Shown piece after piece: positions 50,384 to 60,252 of a DNA stretch of 60,434 nucleotides. The stretch's first letter is position 1; every line of letters starts with the position of its first letter. The position numbers and the translations under genes are program-made. This DNA is from Fibrobacter succinogenes (GTDB lineage: Bacteria; Fibrobacterota; Fibrobacteria; Fibrobacterales; Fibrobacteraceae), in contig CACWJY010000019.1 in assembly GCA_902761355.1 (NCBI GenBank), positions 1 to 60,434 on the forward strand. The letters run 5' to 3'. The notes beneath the pieces are model-generated. The model saw nothing but the letters and a program-made list of their open reading frames with translations, ran no database searches and had not been told where the DNA came from.

Positions 50384-52261
50384 CTAAATTTCGATGCCTG
50401 TGTCGCGCTCAATGACCGTTTCGCATGCCGATTTGAACGTTTCGGGAGTGGCGAGGATGGTCACGGTTTTCTTTGCGCGGGTAACGCCGGTGTACAAAAT
50501 TTGTCGATTCAAGAGAGGGTGACCTACGCGAGTCGGCAAGAACATCAGCACATGATCGTATTCGGAGCCCTGTGCCTTATGCACCGTCGAAGCGTACGCT
50601 AGTTCAAAGACATCTTTCGGGAACAGGTATGTCGGATAAAAAACAAAATCGTTGCCCTTCTTGAACATCACATAACTTTCGCCGAACTTATCATAACAGA
50701 GAACGCACATGTCGCCGTTATAAAGCCGGAACGTTTTCTGGTTCTTGACCAGCATGAGCATTTTGCAAACCTTTTTCCCGCGATATTTTTCAAAGGTCTG
50801 CTTTTCTACGAACTGTTCTATATACTGGTTGATTGAATCAGTCCCGATAACGCCCTGCCTTTCTGCCGAAAGGATTTTTGAATGCGTACAGATATCCCAG
50901 ACTTTTTGACGCAACTGAGATTCTGCATCTTGCGAGGTGCATTCTTTTTTCGGGTCGATTTGACTTGCTAAGGTTGCAAAGTCAAGCATGTATTGCTCGA
51001 ACCATTTCTTAAGCAGGCTATCGATTTCTGCGCGGCTGATTTCGGGCGAGGTAGCAAGCAATTGCACGGCATTTTGCGCATCGCCAGGATTCCACGAAGA
51101 AATCGGCTTGAAGGCAAAACGATTTTCCATATTTTCGAGCGAAGCCAATTGACCAACTTCAGAATTCTTGTTGAACCTTCTAGAAACAGTCAACTTTACA
51201 GTTGAATTGAGTTTTACGCCAAGCAAATCGCCGAGTACAGCGCCCGCATCGACAGGCGGCAACTGGTCAGCATCACCCAGCAAGAAGATCTTGGCATTTT
51301 GCGGAACTGCTTTCAAGAACGCACCGAAAAGCGTGATATCAACCATGCTCGATTCATCAATCACAAAGACGGCGTTCTCGGGGAACGGATTGTCTTCGTC
51401 GTGGAAGAACTTGTTTTCGTTCGGCAAATAACCCAGCAGACGATGAATCGTATAAGTTTCTGCCTTCGTGATCTTGTCGTATACTGCAAAATTATTTTCA
51501 AGTTCCTCGGAACAAACCAAATTCATGGAATTCACGATGCTTTCTTTCATGCGGTCAGCAGCCTTACCGCTCGGAGCTGCCAGATAAAGCGGATGTTCCA
51601 AAAGTTCCGGGTGCGTGCAGTAAAGTTCTCGCAGCAAGAAGAAGATGACCGTCGTCTTGCCGGTGCCCGGGCCGCCCGTAATAATCAGATTTTCATAGAC
51701 ACCGCGGAGAATTGCTTCGGCCTGAGCCTCTTCGAGACGCACCGGATTTCCGGCGCTATCTTTTGTGAATGTGGCAACACGTTCGATGCACTTGGCAACA
51801 TCGCTCTTGTCGAATGAGTGAGCCACGAACAATTCACGCACTCTCTTTTCGACGACAAGCTTGGAATAGAAATATTTTGACGGATAAAGATAATTATCCT
51901 TCAGCGTAAACGGCTTTTTAAAGAAAGACTCTTCAGAATCTCCGCCACCAACGACGCTTTCGTAGTCGCCATCATTCATTTTCGCGACCGCACTTTGAAG
52001 CGATTCCATATAAGCGGGATTGCTAGGAACCGCAAAACTTTCGAGTGTGTTTAAAAGTCGCACTTCCAGTTTTTGCAAATCGAGCGGGATTCGCGTATCG
52101 CCGCGGCCCTGCCTGCATAGGAGCAACGCAAGCAAATCTATCAAATGCGAATCGGCATCGGGGCAAAATTCAGGAATCGCATCAAGCAACCTCTTCTGCA
52201 AGAGAGTTACCGCGCCACATTCGACTAACGCATTCATCAAATTTTCGTTATTCTTGTCCAT
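50384..52261 (-). CDS. recD: Exodeoxyribonuclease V subunit RecD
   Basis: The 625-residue 5'-3' helicase subunit has Walker A ITGGPGTGKTTVI, helicase motif VIDESSMVD, motif III LGDADQLPPVDAG, and near the end ASTVHKAQGSEYDHV with the C-terminal helicase motifs ILYTGVTRAK. It begins 2 bases after recB. After its stop (50384) there is a gap of 127 bases to the TIGR02147 gene, AT-rich and probably holding that gene's promoter. Confidence 0.95.
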   Translation of the reverse strand: MDKNNENLMNALVECGAVTLLQKRLLDAIPEFCPDADSHLIDLLALLLCRQGRGDTRIPLDLQKLEVRLLNTLESFAVPSNPAYMESLQSAVAKMNDGDYESVVGGGDSEESFFKKPFTLKDNYLYPSKYFYSKLVVEKRVRELFVAHSFDKSDVAKCIERVATFTKDSAGNPVRLEEAQAEAILRGVYENLIITGGPGTGKTTVIFFLLRELYCTHPELLEHPLYLAAPSGKAADRMKESIVNSMNLVCSEELENNFAVYDKITKAETYTIHRLLGYLPNENKFFHDEDNPFPENAVFVIDESSMVDITLFGAFLKAVPQNAKIFLLGDADQLPPVDAGAVLGDLLGVKLNSTVKLTVSRRFNKNSEVGQLASLENMENRFAFKPISSWNPGDAQNAVQLLATSPEISRAEIDSLLKKWFEQYMLDFATLASQIDPKKECTSQDAESQLRQKVWDICTHSKILSAERQGVIGTDSINQYIEQFVEKQTFEKYRGKKVCKMLMLVKNQKTFRLYNGDMCVLCYDKFGESYVMFKKGNDFVFYPTYLFPKDVFELAYASTVHKAQGSEYDHVLMFLPTRVGHPLLNRQILYTGVTRAKKTVTILATPETFKSACETVIERDTGIEI

Positions 52262-52263
52262 GG

Positions 52264-55200
52264 CTAGATAATCCCGTTATAAAGATTGCTCAGTTCGTCG
52301 TAAGATTCAAACGTACTCGACATGATGCCTGACGATTGCCCTTCGGCACAGCCTCTAAAGAACACGTAATAGATACCGCCAAAATACTTTTCGAAAATCT
52401 GCTGTTCCGTCAAGTTCGCATAAAAGCCCTTGAGCCAGCGAATCAAAACGTAAGAATAGAGAATCTGCTGGACATCATAATGCCTAAGCACCATGTGTTC
52501 CTTCATCGATTCATTCCCGTAATCGGCAAGTACATCTGATTTCCAGTCAAGAATGCAGTAGCGACCGTTCCGCACAAACAGAAGGTCAATAAAGCCTTTG
52601 CAATAGCGGTCCAGAAGTTCTGTTCCCTCCACACCATCTAGCGCCATATGGAACGGGAGTTCACTTCGGCGATTTGCGAAAGAGACTTCTTTAAGATTGA
52701 ACACCTCGTTTTTCTTTTGCGGGCCTTCCACAACTTCCAAATGGCCATTCAGCGTATGCCACACCATTTCGATGGTGTGCGTCACCCACCCCGGATGATG
52801 TTCGATATCCAGGTTTTCTTCGGTAAAGGAATTCTGCACCAGCGTCAAAAGCGGAAGATATTCCTGCGCCTCGGCAAGCGTCAACTTGCCCACCTCTTCG
52901 AAGTCCACCAATTCAAAAATCTTGTGGATAGCATTACCGAGTTCTGCGCCGCGGGGGTAATTGTCTGCCACCGATTGCGGGGCGTTATCTTGTTTTGTGG
53001 GCGTATTGTCAACTTCGTCTTTCTGCAAGCGGCCTTCGTCCGTTTCTTGTTCCTGCGTACCATGCGCAATCTGCGAATACGAGGTAGAATGCGGGAACCT
53101 GCGCCATACTTCGAAAGACTTGAGAATCTGCGCCGTAGATTCTACGCTCGCCGCCGATACTGCATTGCCATTTTCTTGCATTTTTTCAAGAATCGACTGC
53201 ATGGTCTTTTTGCGGTCGGCAAAATTCTTATTTTGGAGATAATCGAAGAACGCCTTGTTTTCTTTTTTTGCGCAAAAGCCCGCAAGAATATCGACATACC
53301 AATCCATGGCCTTGCAACGGGCGCGCATTTTCCCGTTCTTGTCCATCTTTTGTTTCGGGAACCACGGCAAAATCATGAGGTACGACGCTCTGGTGAACGC
53401 AACATAGAAAAGCCTGCGCCATTCCTCTTCGGTTTCGTGCTGGCAAATATCTTTTCCGTCTTGTTCAAAAGTCATTTCACGAGACAGGTCGCCCGACTGG
53501 CTGTTGTAAACATACGGCCCCGACGACCCAACATGCCCGCGCTCGCTAGCCACCGAAATCACCACCGGGAATTCGAGGCCCTTGGACGCGTGAATCGTCA
53601 TGGTCTGTACCACGTCAAGGTCCGTACCCTTCGCAACAATATTCGAATTTTCAAGAGCGTCTTCACTACCGACGGCAAGGCCATCCAAATGGCGAATCAA
53701 TTCTTCAAGCGAAGCGTTGGCGGTATACAGGTATTCAATGGAGTAGTCGCCCACTTGGCGAATCTTATTCAGACTCTGAAGTTGCTCCGGGTCATTGAGG
53801 CTTACGATATTGTAAGCGTCTCGATAAATCGATTCCTGCAATTCTGCCCAGCGACGCTGTTCGGCCAAGGCATGCCATTGCGTAAAGATGGAAATAAACT
53901 GTGCCCCGTCTTCATCTGGTTTGAAGGCATTGATATAATCCATATCCTTGCCAAAGAAATCGGTCATGAGCGCCGCATAAAGCAAGCTTCTATTTCGGTC
54001 GGAATAATCGTCGGCATCGATTGCCCTGAAAAGAGCTGTCCACTCGGCACATTCTCGGCTCCGAAACAAATTGTTGTCCATGTAGCGCAGGAACGGAATA
54101 CCGGCCTTTTTCATTCCGTATTCAATATTCTCCAGTTCTGCACGGGTTCTCGCTAGAACCGCAAAATCCGAGAACTTGACATTACGCAAGGCTCCCGTAT
54201 TCTTATCGGGTATCTGGAGATTGGTCTTATTTCCATTAAACGTGCACAGGTCTACAATATTGTTAACAACCGTTTCGGCGTAATCCTTCGGTTCTGTTTC
54301 GGGTTCGCTAATCCAAAACGGTTTGACAACTTTGTCCTTGTACGTTGCGTCTTTCTTTTCCTTTTCAGGACTCAGCGAAGGTTCAAAATCAAAACCAAAC
54401 GGCGGGAAAAGCGCATTGCACGCATCAATCATCGCCTTAGAAGAGCGCCAGTTTGTAGAAAGGACCTTTCCATTCGCAATCTGCGAAACAGCATTTTCGT
54501 AGACTTTAACATTCGCACCCTGGAAACTGTAAATTGATTGTTTCGGGTCACCCACCACCAAAATATGGTGCATTCCGTCATTCGCATCAAAGAATACGCG
54601 CTTGAAAATTTCCCACTGCAACAAGTTCGTATCTTGGAACTCATCGATAATCGCGAAATAGTACTTTTGGCGCAGGGACTGCACCAGCTGCGAATCGTCT
54701 GCGATAACAGCCTTATAGACATTTCGAATCATGTCGTTAAAGGACTGAATTTTGCTCACATTCTTATGCAGCTGCCAAGCGTCAAAAAGCTTGGGAATGT
54801 ATTCGTAAAGGCAACGATGCATCAAGAGCTGCTCGACTCCGCCTGACTTTTCGTCCAGCAAAGCCTTCAGATCTTTGATAACACCAAGTGCAGAATCCAA
54901 TTCTTCGCCGTTTCCCGACACCTTGAATCGGAACGAGACTCCGTTATATAAGGCGGAGCCTTTTTCCCATGATGACAGCGCCTTAAGCAAATCGCCCGCC
55001 GTCTTGGATTTAGAAATAGGTTCGTCCTGATGGATTTTGAGGATATCGCAAGCGGCATCAACGCAAGAAATTTTCCTGAGGTCTTTAAATGTAATCGCCT
55101 CGGCCAAGGCACCCGCTTCGTCGAGATCAAAGCCTTCGGCGCCAAGATGGAATTCTGCATCGCCCGATAGCGAAATCGTTTCGGGAATATAGCCCGCAAT

Positions 55201-55692
55201 GGCAGCCTTCAAAAGTTCCGTAAAGGTATCGATATCGCCGTTGTACTTCACAAATGTCCGGAAGAGTTCATCATGAGCCCAGACATCGCGAATCATTTTT
55301 TGAATTCGTTCTTCGACAGCGCTGTCGTCAATCAATTCCTGCTTGAGCGGGACATCGGTTTCATAAGCGAATTCCTGCGTGACCTTTTGGCAGAACGAAT
55401 GGATGGTGCCGATAGGCGCCCCCTGCACATCATGCAGAGCCTGCTGCAAGTAAATATTTCCGCTATCCTTCTTGAATTCTTCTTCAATCTTTTTGCGAAT
55501 GCGGTCCCTGAGTTCGCCTGCGGCCTTTTCGGTATAGGTCACAATCAGAATCTGGTTCAGGTTCATTCCCTGAGTCACGAGCTTACCCACGACCTGCTGA
55601 ATCGTATAGGTCTTGCCCGTACCTGCCGAAGCCGCGATAAAGAGGTTTTCGCTTCCGTCAAACTTTTCTATGTCGAAAACTTCATTACTCAT
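52264..55692 (-). CDS. recB: Exodeoxyribonuclease V subunit RecB
   Basis: The start at 55692 (MSNEVFDIEKFDGSENL) overlaps the recC stop by 8 bases, better than the ATG 18 codons earlier. The 1142-residue protein has Walker A IAASAGTGKTYTI (near 20), GDPKQSIYSFQGA, STNWRSS, TIHASKGLEF and, in the C-terminal nuclease domain, GNAIHKIFEL and GFIDLLFVRNGRYCILDWKSD, which holds the D...D-x-K of the PD-(D/E)XK nuclease. Helicase and nuclease are thus both predicted active. It works with RecC and RecD in double-strand-break repair and phage-DNA degradation. Confidence 0.96.
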   Translation of the reverse strand: MSNEVFDIEKFDGSENLFIAASAGTGKTYTIQQVVGKLVTQGMNLNQILIVTYTEKAAGELRDRIRKKIEEEFKKDSGNIYLQQALHDVQGAPIGTIHSFCQKVTQEFAYETDVPLKQELIDDSAVEERIQKMIRDVWAHDELFRTFVKYNGDIDTFTELLKAAIAGYIPETISLSGDAEFHLGAEGFDLDEAGALAEAITFKDLRKISCVDAACDILKIHQDEPISKSKTAGDLLKALSSWEKGSALYNGVSFRFKVSGNGEELDSALGVIKDLKALLDEKSGGVEQLLMHRCLYEYIPKLFDAWQLHKNVSKIQSFNDMIRNVYKAVIADDSQLVQSLRQKYYFAIIDEFQDTNLLQWEIFKRVFFDANDGMHHILVVGDPKQSIYSFQGANVKVYENAVSQIANGKVLSTNWRSSKAMIDACNALFPPFGFDFEPSLSPEKEKKDATYKDKVVKPFWISEPETEPKDYAETVVNNIVDLCTFNGNKTNLQIPDKNTGALRNVKFSDFAVLARTRAELENIEYGMKKAGIPFLRYMDNNLFRSRECAEWTALFRAIDADDYSDRNRSLLYAALMTDFFGKDMDYINAFKPDEDGAQFISIFTQWHALAEQRRWAELQESIYRDAYNIVSLNDPEQLQSLNKIRQVGDYSIEYLYTANASLEELIRHLDGLAVGSEDALENSNIVAKGTDLDVVQTMTIHASKGLEFPVVISVASERGHVGSSGPYVYNSQSGDLSREMTFEQDGKDICQHETEEEWRRLFYVAFTRASYLMILPWFPKQKMDKNGKMRARCKAMDWYVDILAGFCAKKENKAFFDYLQNKNFADRKKTMQSILEKMQENGNAVSAASVESTAQILKSFEVWRRFPHSTSYSQIAHGTQEQETDEGRLQKDEVDNTPTKQDNAPQSVADNYPRGAELGNAIHKIFELVDFEEVGKLTLAEAQEYLPLLTLVQNSFTEENLDIEHHPGWVTHTIEMVWHTLNGHLEVVEGPQKKNEVFNLKEVSFANRRSELPFHMALDGVEGTELLDRYCKGFIDLLFVRNGRYCILDWKSDVLADYGNESMKEHMVLRHYDVQQILYSYVLIRWLKGFYANLTEQQIFEKYFGGIYYVFFRGCAEGQSSGIMSSTFESYDELSNLYNGII

Positions 55693-58600
55693 CTTCTTCG
55701 CTCCAGATAGGATCCAGCAAACGGACCTGTTCCGACACGGCGTCATTCCAGTCGTTCAAGAAATTATCGCGAGAGAAACCGGAAAATTTTTCGGGGTCAA
55801 AAAGATTCTTGCCATCAAAATAAGACCAGGCACCAAACTTGCCCGCCAGTTTTGAACGATAACTGACAAAAGTCTGCATATCGCGTTCGTCGTACATTTT
55901 TGCCGGAACGCATTTGCGGTAATTTTCGACAAAGCAACGGTGGTATATCTGTTTCAAGCGGAGAACAGCATCTTTCCTGTCAATGAGAAACTCTTTTTTG
56001 ACCACCTCGTTCTTGCTCGAGAAAATTCTCAGCTCAAAATGGCTCACACTTTCAGGATCTTGTTTGGCGGCAGCAATCAGCAATGCATCCAAGAAAAGCT
56101 TAGTAAAATCGGTATTGGAAACACTGCCAGACTTCACACTGAACAAACGGTGCGTTCCATCGGCCATAACTTGATGCCAGTCCAATTTAGAGCGCAATGT
56201 CCAACTATGAGAACCTTCCGACAACGAGACTTCTACCTTTTCTTGGTAAGCAACAGATTTGCCACTGAAACTATCCGAAATCAAGTTGAAAATCACCGAT
56301 GATTCTGCATTGATATCATCGAGAGCGACCTCGCCGAACACTCCGCGCGGAATTTTCTTCTTTAGAATCCATTCCTGTTCTGTCGTAGAATCCTTGATTT
56401 TTTCGCTGTCTAAAATGGATTGCACAAAATCCTTAAGCAAAATCGACTTGTCGAGATTATTGAGCGATACCGGTTCGTAGAGTTCCTTTTCGGGGTCGTT
56501 TTCGACCGAGGGCAATGTTACCTTCCGAGAAAGCTGGAACTGGAACGGATCATCAAAGAACCGCTTGAAATCTCGCACATTCACTGTATCAGGCAAGGCA
56601 ATTTGCAACTCTTGCGGTTGAGCAACCTGATTTTCTGTCGGGCTTACAAAGACTCGGTTCAACTTATTACGAATCGAACGGAGCGTGAAAAGTTCTTCAT
56701 CGGCACGGGTTTCGTCCAACGGAATCTTGCGTTCCTTAAAGGCAGCACTGTTCGGGCAGGCGCTTTCGCCAATAAAGAATTGCAAGTCCCTAATCACCGA
56801 AGACGGGAAAAGTTCCTCGTCTTTTTTCAGGTTCCTGTTGACATAGCTGATGTGGAAGCCTTCAGCAGCGCTCATCAGCTGGCACAAGAAGGTATAGCAA
56901 TTCTTGTCAACCGGAGTATCGTCTCCCGGCCAACGAGTCGTTTGCGTACGCAAATCCATCGTATTCGCTTTCTTTTGCCCGGGGAACACGCCCGCATTCG
57001 CCCCGATAAAGAAGATATGCCTTGCGGGAACAACTCTATTGACCGCGAACCGCATAAATGTAAGGCCACTGCTGAAAAGCCGCGTATTACCCGTACGAGA
57101 ATCTTCGCAGGCACTCGAAAGCATCTGTCCGACAATTTTCCACGAAATGAGCGGAGCGCCCGCATCGAATTGAAATTCCATCAGGTCAATTGCATTCTGA
57201 ACCTTCTGCCAAATTTTCTTTTCGACCGCAAAGCGGTCTTCCTTGGCATTCAGGCCCACCCAATGCGCCAAGTGCGTTTTCAGTAACGCAAGCGAATTGG
57301 CCTGCGACTTTTCAATGCCCTCTGCCGCGAAACGAATCCAACGATTGAGTTCATCGATGCAGTTGATAAACTTCAACGTGAGATTGCCATCGGACGATTC
57401 AATATCTTCGTAAGGCAAATAACGTTCATGGGCCGAGGCAAACGGAGCATCGGTCACCTGCGAAAAGAGCATCTGGTTAATGCAACGGCTCCAATCGTCT
57501 TCGCCGGCGTGGCGGTAAACATTCATGTTCACCACCCACTTTTCCCAAGCAGCCACATCGCTATCGGTAATTTGCAATGTAGATTGCACTACCGGATTCT
57601 TGACAAGGTCAAAGAACGCCGGTCTCGAAATCGAGCGCTGCTGATGGATATCCAGAAGGTTCGCGATGGCCTTGCCGACCAAGGAATCTTTTTCAGGATA
57701 ATCCGTAATCGCATACGGAATGTAGAATTCGCTATCGCGCGGAGCCGCATTGAACACCTGTTCAATCGGAGTCCTATAAGAATCAAGATCCGGAGCGATG
57801 ACCACCATTTCGTCAAGGCGAACGCCCTGTTTTAAAAGCAGGCATACTTGCGTATGCAAGTTTTCAACTTCGCGCAAAGATGACGGGGCAGCAGCAAGCG
57901 TCAGCGACGCATCCGTTTTGCACAACTTAAGTCCGTTCACCTCGGATTCATCAAATCGATTCAAACGGTGCGAAACAAGATACTGCACCTGATGCAAAAG
58001 CGAATCCGGCGTGTATTCGTAGCCAACAAAATCAAACGTGTAATCCGACGCCAGGCACCACAGGCGAATGTTTTCTCGACCGGTACGTCCCCAGTTCTTG
58101 AGGAGCATGTTTTCGTTTTCGGCAAGGCCCTCTTCCGTCAAGGAATCCTTAGGCGCCGGGAGCGCAATTCGAGAAGGTTCGTTTTTCTTGTTCCAACGGG
58201 TAACCGGTTTACTTCCGACATCTTCCCAGAATTCCATACACGGATTCTGAATAAAGGCGAAAATGTCGTGTTCCGCAGCAAACTGCTGCAAAATAACGCG
58301 ATAAAACTGGCCCATACCCGAAAGGCCGAAAATAAACACAGGCTTTGTCCACTGCGAAGTATCAACACGTTGCGAGAACAAGTAAGGAATCGTCAAGAAA
58401 GCCGTATTGCTACCAGTACGCTTGCATGTAGCCTCGAAAACTTGTGTCAACAGGGATTTGCCCTCTGTGTTATGGAACAAGCGAGCATATATTTCGCGCT
58501 GCCATTTTTCCTTAGGCAAGGGCCGATTTTCTTCCGAGAAAAAGTCGCGCAAGGCCCCCTGCTTCCAATAGGCAAGTAAGCCCTCGTGATGCTTATTCTG

Positions 58601-59056
58601 CAAAGGCGAAATGAATCCACCCGGACGGCTCGTTTCATATTCCAAGAAAAGGCCTGCCAATGTGCGCGCGAAATCAAACAGTTTCGATTCGTCTATTTCA
58701 CCGGACTTTTTATAAAGATAATTCCGGATTTCTTTCGGGATAGACGCGGCCTTGCCGGAATACGCCTCGTTCAAATAGGCTATTAGCACATTGCACAAAA
58801 TATCTGCCGTCAGTTTCTGCTTTGAAGCATCCCCTTGCGTCAAATACTTGAACAAAAATTTATCAAGAGTGACAATCTCTAAATTCGCAAGGACGCCGCA
58901 CTTGGCAATATAACGCAACCTGAACCATTGCTCAATTTTAGGATCCGGAAAAATGACAATGGGCGAATCAAAAGGATCCGTCCAAAGCTTGCCGAGAGCA
59001 TCAATCATCTCGTCGGCAAGGTTTTCCAGATTCAATGCGAATTTTAGGTGCAGCAT
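55685..59056 (-). CDS. recC: Exodeoxyribonuclease V subunit RecC
   Basis: The 1123-residue protein has the RecC pattern: PDPKIEQWFRLRYIAK, an N-terminal degenerate helicase region, FIFGLSGMGQFY, and a C-terminal inactive nuclease-like domain. RecC splits the duplex and recognises Chi. It is the first gene of the recC-recB-recD operon. The promoter region before it includes an 18-bp palindrome (59079-59096) and TATATT. Confidence 0.92.
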   Translation of the reverse strand: MLHLKFALNLENLADEMIDALGKLWTDPFDSPIVIFPDPKIEQWFRLRYIAKCGVLANLEIVTLDKFLFKYLTQGDASKQKLTADILCNVLIAYLNEAYSGKAASIPKEIRNYLYKKSGEIDESKLFDFARTLAGLFLEYETSRPGGFISPLQNKHHEGLLAYWKQGALRDFFSEENRPLPKEKWQREIYARLFHNTEGKSLLTQVFEATCKRTGSNTAFLTIPYLFSQRVDTSQWTKPVFIFGLSGMGQFYRVILQQFAAEHDIFAFIQNPCMEFWEDVGSKPVTRWNKKNEPSRIALPAPKDSLTEEGLAENENMLLKNWGRTGRENIRLWCLASDYTFDFVGYEYTPDSLLHQVQYLVSHRLNRFDESEVNGLKLCKTDASLTLAAAPSSLREVENLHTQVCLLLKQGVRLDEMVVIAPDLDSYRTPIEQVFNAAPRDSEFYIPYAITDYPEKDSLVGKAIANLLDIHQQRSISRPAFFDLVKNPVVQSTLQITDSDVAAWEKWVVNMNVYRHAGEDDWSRCINQMLFSQVTDAPFASAHERYLPYEDIESSDGNLTLKFINCIDELNRWIRFAAEGIEKSQANSLALLKTHLAHWVGLNAKEDRFAVEKKIWQKVQNAIDLMEFQFDAGAPLISWKIVGQMLSSACEDSRTGNTRLFSSGLTFMRFAVNRVVPARHIFFIGANAGVFPGQKKANTMDLRTQTTRWPGDDTPVDKNCYTFLCQLMSAAEGFHISYVNRNLKKDEELFPSSVIRDLQFFIGESACPNSAAFKERKIPLDETRADEELFTLRSIRNKLNRVFVSPTENQVAQPQELQIALPDTVNVRDFKRFFDDPFQFQLSRKVTLPSVENDPEKELYEPVSLNNLDKSILLKDFVQSILDSEKIKDSTTEQEWILKKKIPRGVFGEVALDDINAESSVIFNLISDSFSGKSVAYQEKVEVSLSEGSHSWTLRSKLDWHQVMADGTHRLFSVKSGSVSNTDFTKLFLDALLIAAAKQDPESVSHFELRIFSSKNEVVKKEFLIDRKDAVLRLKQIYHRCFVENYRKCVPAKMYDERDMQTFVSYRSKLAGKFGAWSYFDGKNLFDPEKFSGFSRDNFLNDWNDAVSEQVRLLDPIWSEEDE

Positions 59057-59078
59057 AGCGATAATATAGTCAAATAAT

Positions 59079-59096
59079 TTGTCACTTGAGTGACAA
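59079..59096. promoter_or_regulatory. Palindrome TTGTCAC-TTGA-GTGACAA in the recC promoter region
   Basis: 7-bp arms around TTGA. On the minus strand TATATT follows 12 bases after the GTGAC arm. Like the WYL-type sites it covers the region where a -35 box would be, but its sequence is different. An operator for the recCBD operon is possible. Confidence 0.4.
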
Positions 59097-59136
59097 TTTC
59101 GCGACTTTGTTTATCCATGATATAGAGCAATCAACC

Positions 59137-60252
59137 TCACCCCAGCATATCAATCATCGCATGGTAAATTTCCGTGCATTCTACCTGCATAATGGTGGTA
59201 ATTTTGTTGCCGGCATCCTTGGAAGAAGCGCCGCAGTGGAACATTTTTTCACCCTTTGAACCATAATCCAGAAAAATATAGCGGTCGTGAAATATTCCGT
59301 TCGTCGTTTTCATTTTGAGCGAAACATCGGACCGCGCCTTCAAAAAATCCTTCTGCATCTGTTCCGTCAGCGTCTCAAAACCGCGCCCATCGCTGTAAAT
59401 CGTTACAGAAACGTTCTTGGCAATTTCACGCAACAAATCTAGTGTCTTGACCCCCACATAATCGTCAATGATCAAGATGGACTTCTTCGCCATGCCATAA
59501 ATCTGCGTGTACGCGATATCAGCTTCCAGCTTACGACCATTTAGAATCAAGAAATGCTTGTAAGTCGACGGATCGATGAAATTATCCATGACCTTCTGCA
59601 AATCCGCATTCATCTTGCTGAATTCGCCCCGCATCTCATGAACTTCTCCAGAAAGGATCTTGACGTCCGTCGATACAGCGGCAATATCCCTTGTGTTTTG
59701 GGCTGTTTGCAACGCCAGCGGAGTGACTTCTGAACCACTGAGCAGCAAGCCCTCCGAAACGGCATAATCTTTCAGCCGTTTGAAAAGACGGATGAGCGCC
59801 ATACTTTGTTGTATCGCCAAATCACCTTTCAACACAGTCATAAGCATATAAATGCCTTGTTCTGTAAAGGCAAAGGGAGCATACTTGATATTAGATCCGC
59901 GAGAGCCTTTGTTCAAGGTCAAAAATTTTGACCTTGAAACGCCGTTGCTTTCTAATCCCGTGTTCAAGGTGCAAAATTTGCACCTTGAAAGTTCTTCGAT
60001 TTCTTTATTAGATAATTGGAATCGGAAATCACCCGCAAAACGCTCAATATTATTTTTGACCTGCTGATTGAACGCCTTGGTACTATACCCGTAAATCTCC
60101 GCCAAATCGGCGTCAAGCATAACCTTAACACCTCGAATCGTATATATTCGAGACTTGAGCAGATTTTCGTCTATCAGGGAAAATACAGACTTCGCCGAGG
60201 CGGAAACATCGCTAACTACAGTCTTTTCGGCAGTCGCAACCACTTTTTTCAT
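59137..60252 (-). CDS. ORF6N-domain DNA-binding protein
   Basis: The ATG at 60252 has GGAG six bases upstream and is preferred to the ATG at 60306. The 371-residue protein has the ORF6N domain (about 30-150): KSRIYTIRGVKVMLDADLAEIYG, NQQVKNNIERFAGDFRFQLSN, then two similar blocks, SRCKFCTLNTG and SRSKFLTLNKG, and IKYAPFAFTEQGIYML. The C-terminal part has a YKHFLILNGRKLEAD region and ends with IFHDRYIFLDYGSKGEK, like the H-x-D/K part of phospholipase-D-like nuclease domains (incomplete). ORF6N proteins are common in phages and mobile islands. It follows recC in the opposite sense of flow only by strand; spacing 80 bases. Confidence 0.87.
   Translation of the reverse strand: MKKVVATAEKTVVSDVSASAKSVFSLIDENLLKSRIYTIRGVKVMLDADLAEIYGYSTKAFNQQVKNNIERFAGDFRFQLSNKEIEELSRCKFCTLNTGLESNGVSRSKFLTLNKGSRGSNIKYAPFAFTEQGIYMLMTVLKGDLAIQQSMALIRLFKRLKDYAVSEGLLLSGSEVTPLALQTAQNTRDIAAVSTDVKILSGEVHEMRGEFSKMNADLQKVMDNFIDPSTYKHFLILNGRKLEADIAYTQIYGMAKKSILIIDDYVGVKTLDLLREIAKNVSVTIYSDGRGFETLTEQMQKDFLKARSDVSLKMKTTNGIFHDRYIFLDYGSKGEKMFHCGASSKDAGNKITTIMQVECTEIYHAMIDMLG
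59912..59989. repeat. Two 27-bp near-identical palindromes within the ORF6N gene
   Basis: 59912-59938 and 59963-59989 are each perfect 13-bp inverted repeats around a central base, sharing TTCAAGGT...ACCTTGAA and differing in the two bases inside. They begin exactly 51 bases apart (17 codons), so the repeats are in frame and code for the duplicated SRxKFxTLN block. Confidence 0.85.

Noticed and set aside
52648..54156. 502-codon plus-strand frame inside recB
   Set aside because: Shadow of recB; no family features.
50384..59056. AddAB instead of RecBCD
   Set aside because: There are three subunits in RecC-RecB-RecD order with RecD-type motifs, so this is RecBCD.
59912..59989. Palindromes as a phage attachment site
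   Set aside because: They lie inside an intact reading frame with no integrase nearby, so a coding duplication with regulatory potential is more likely.
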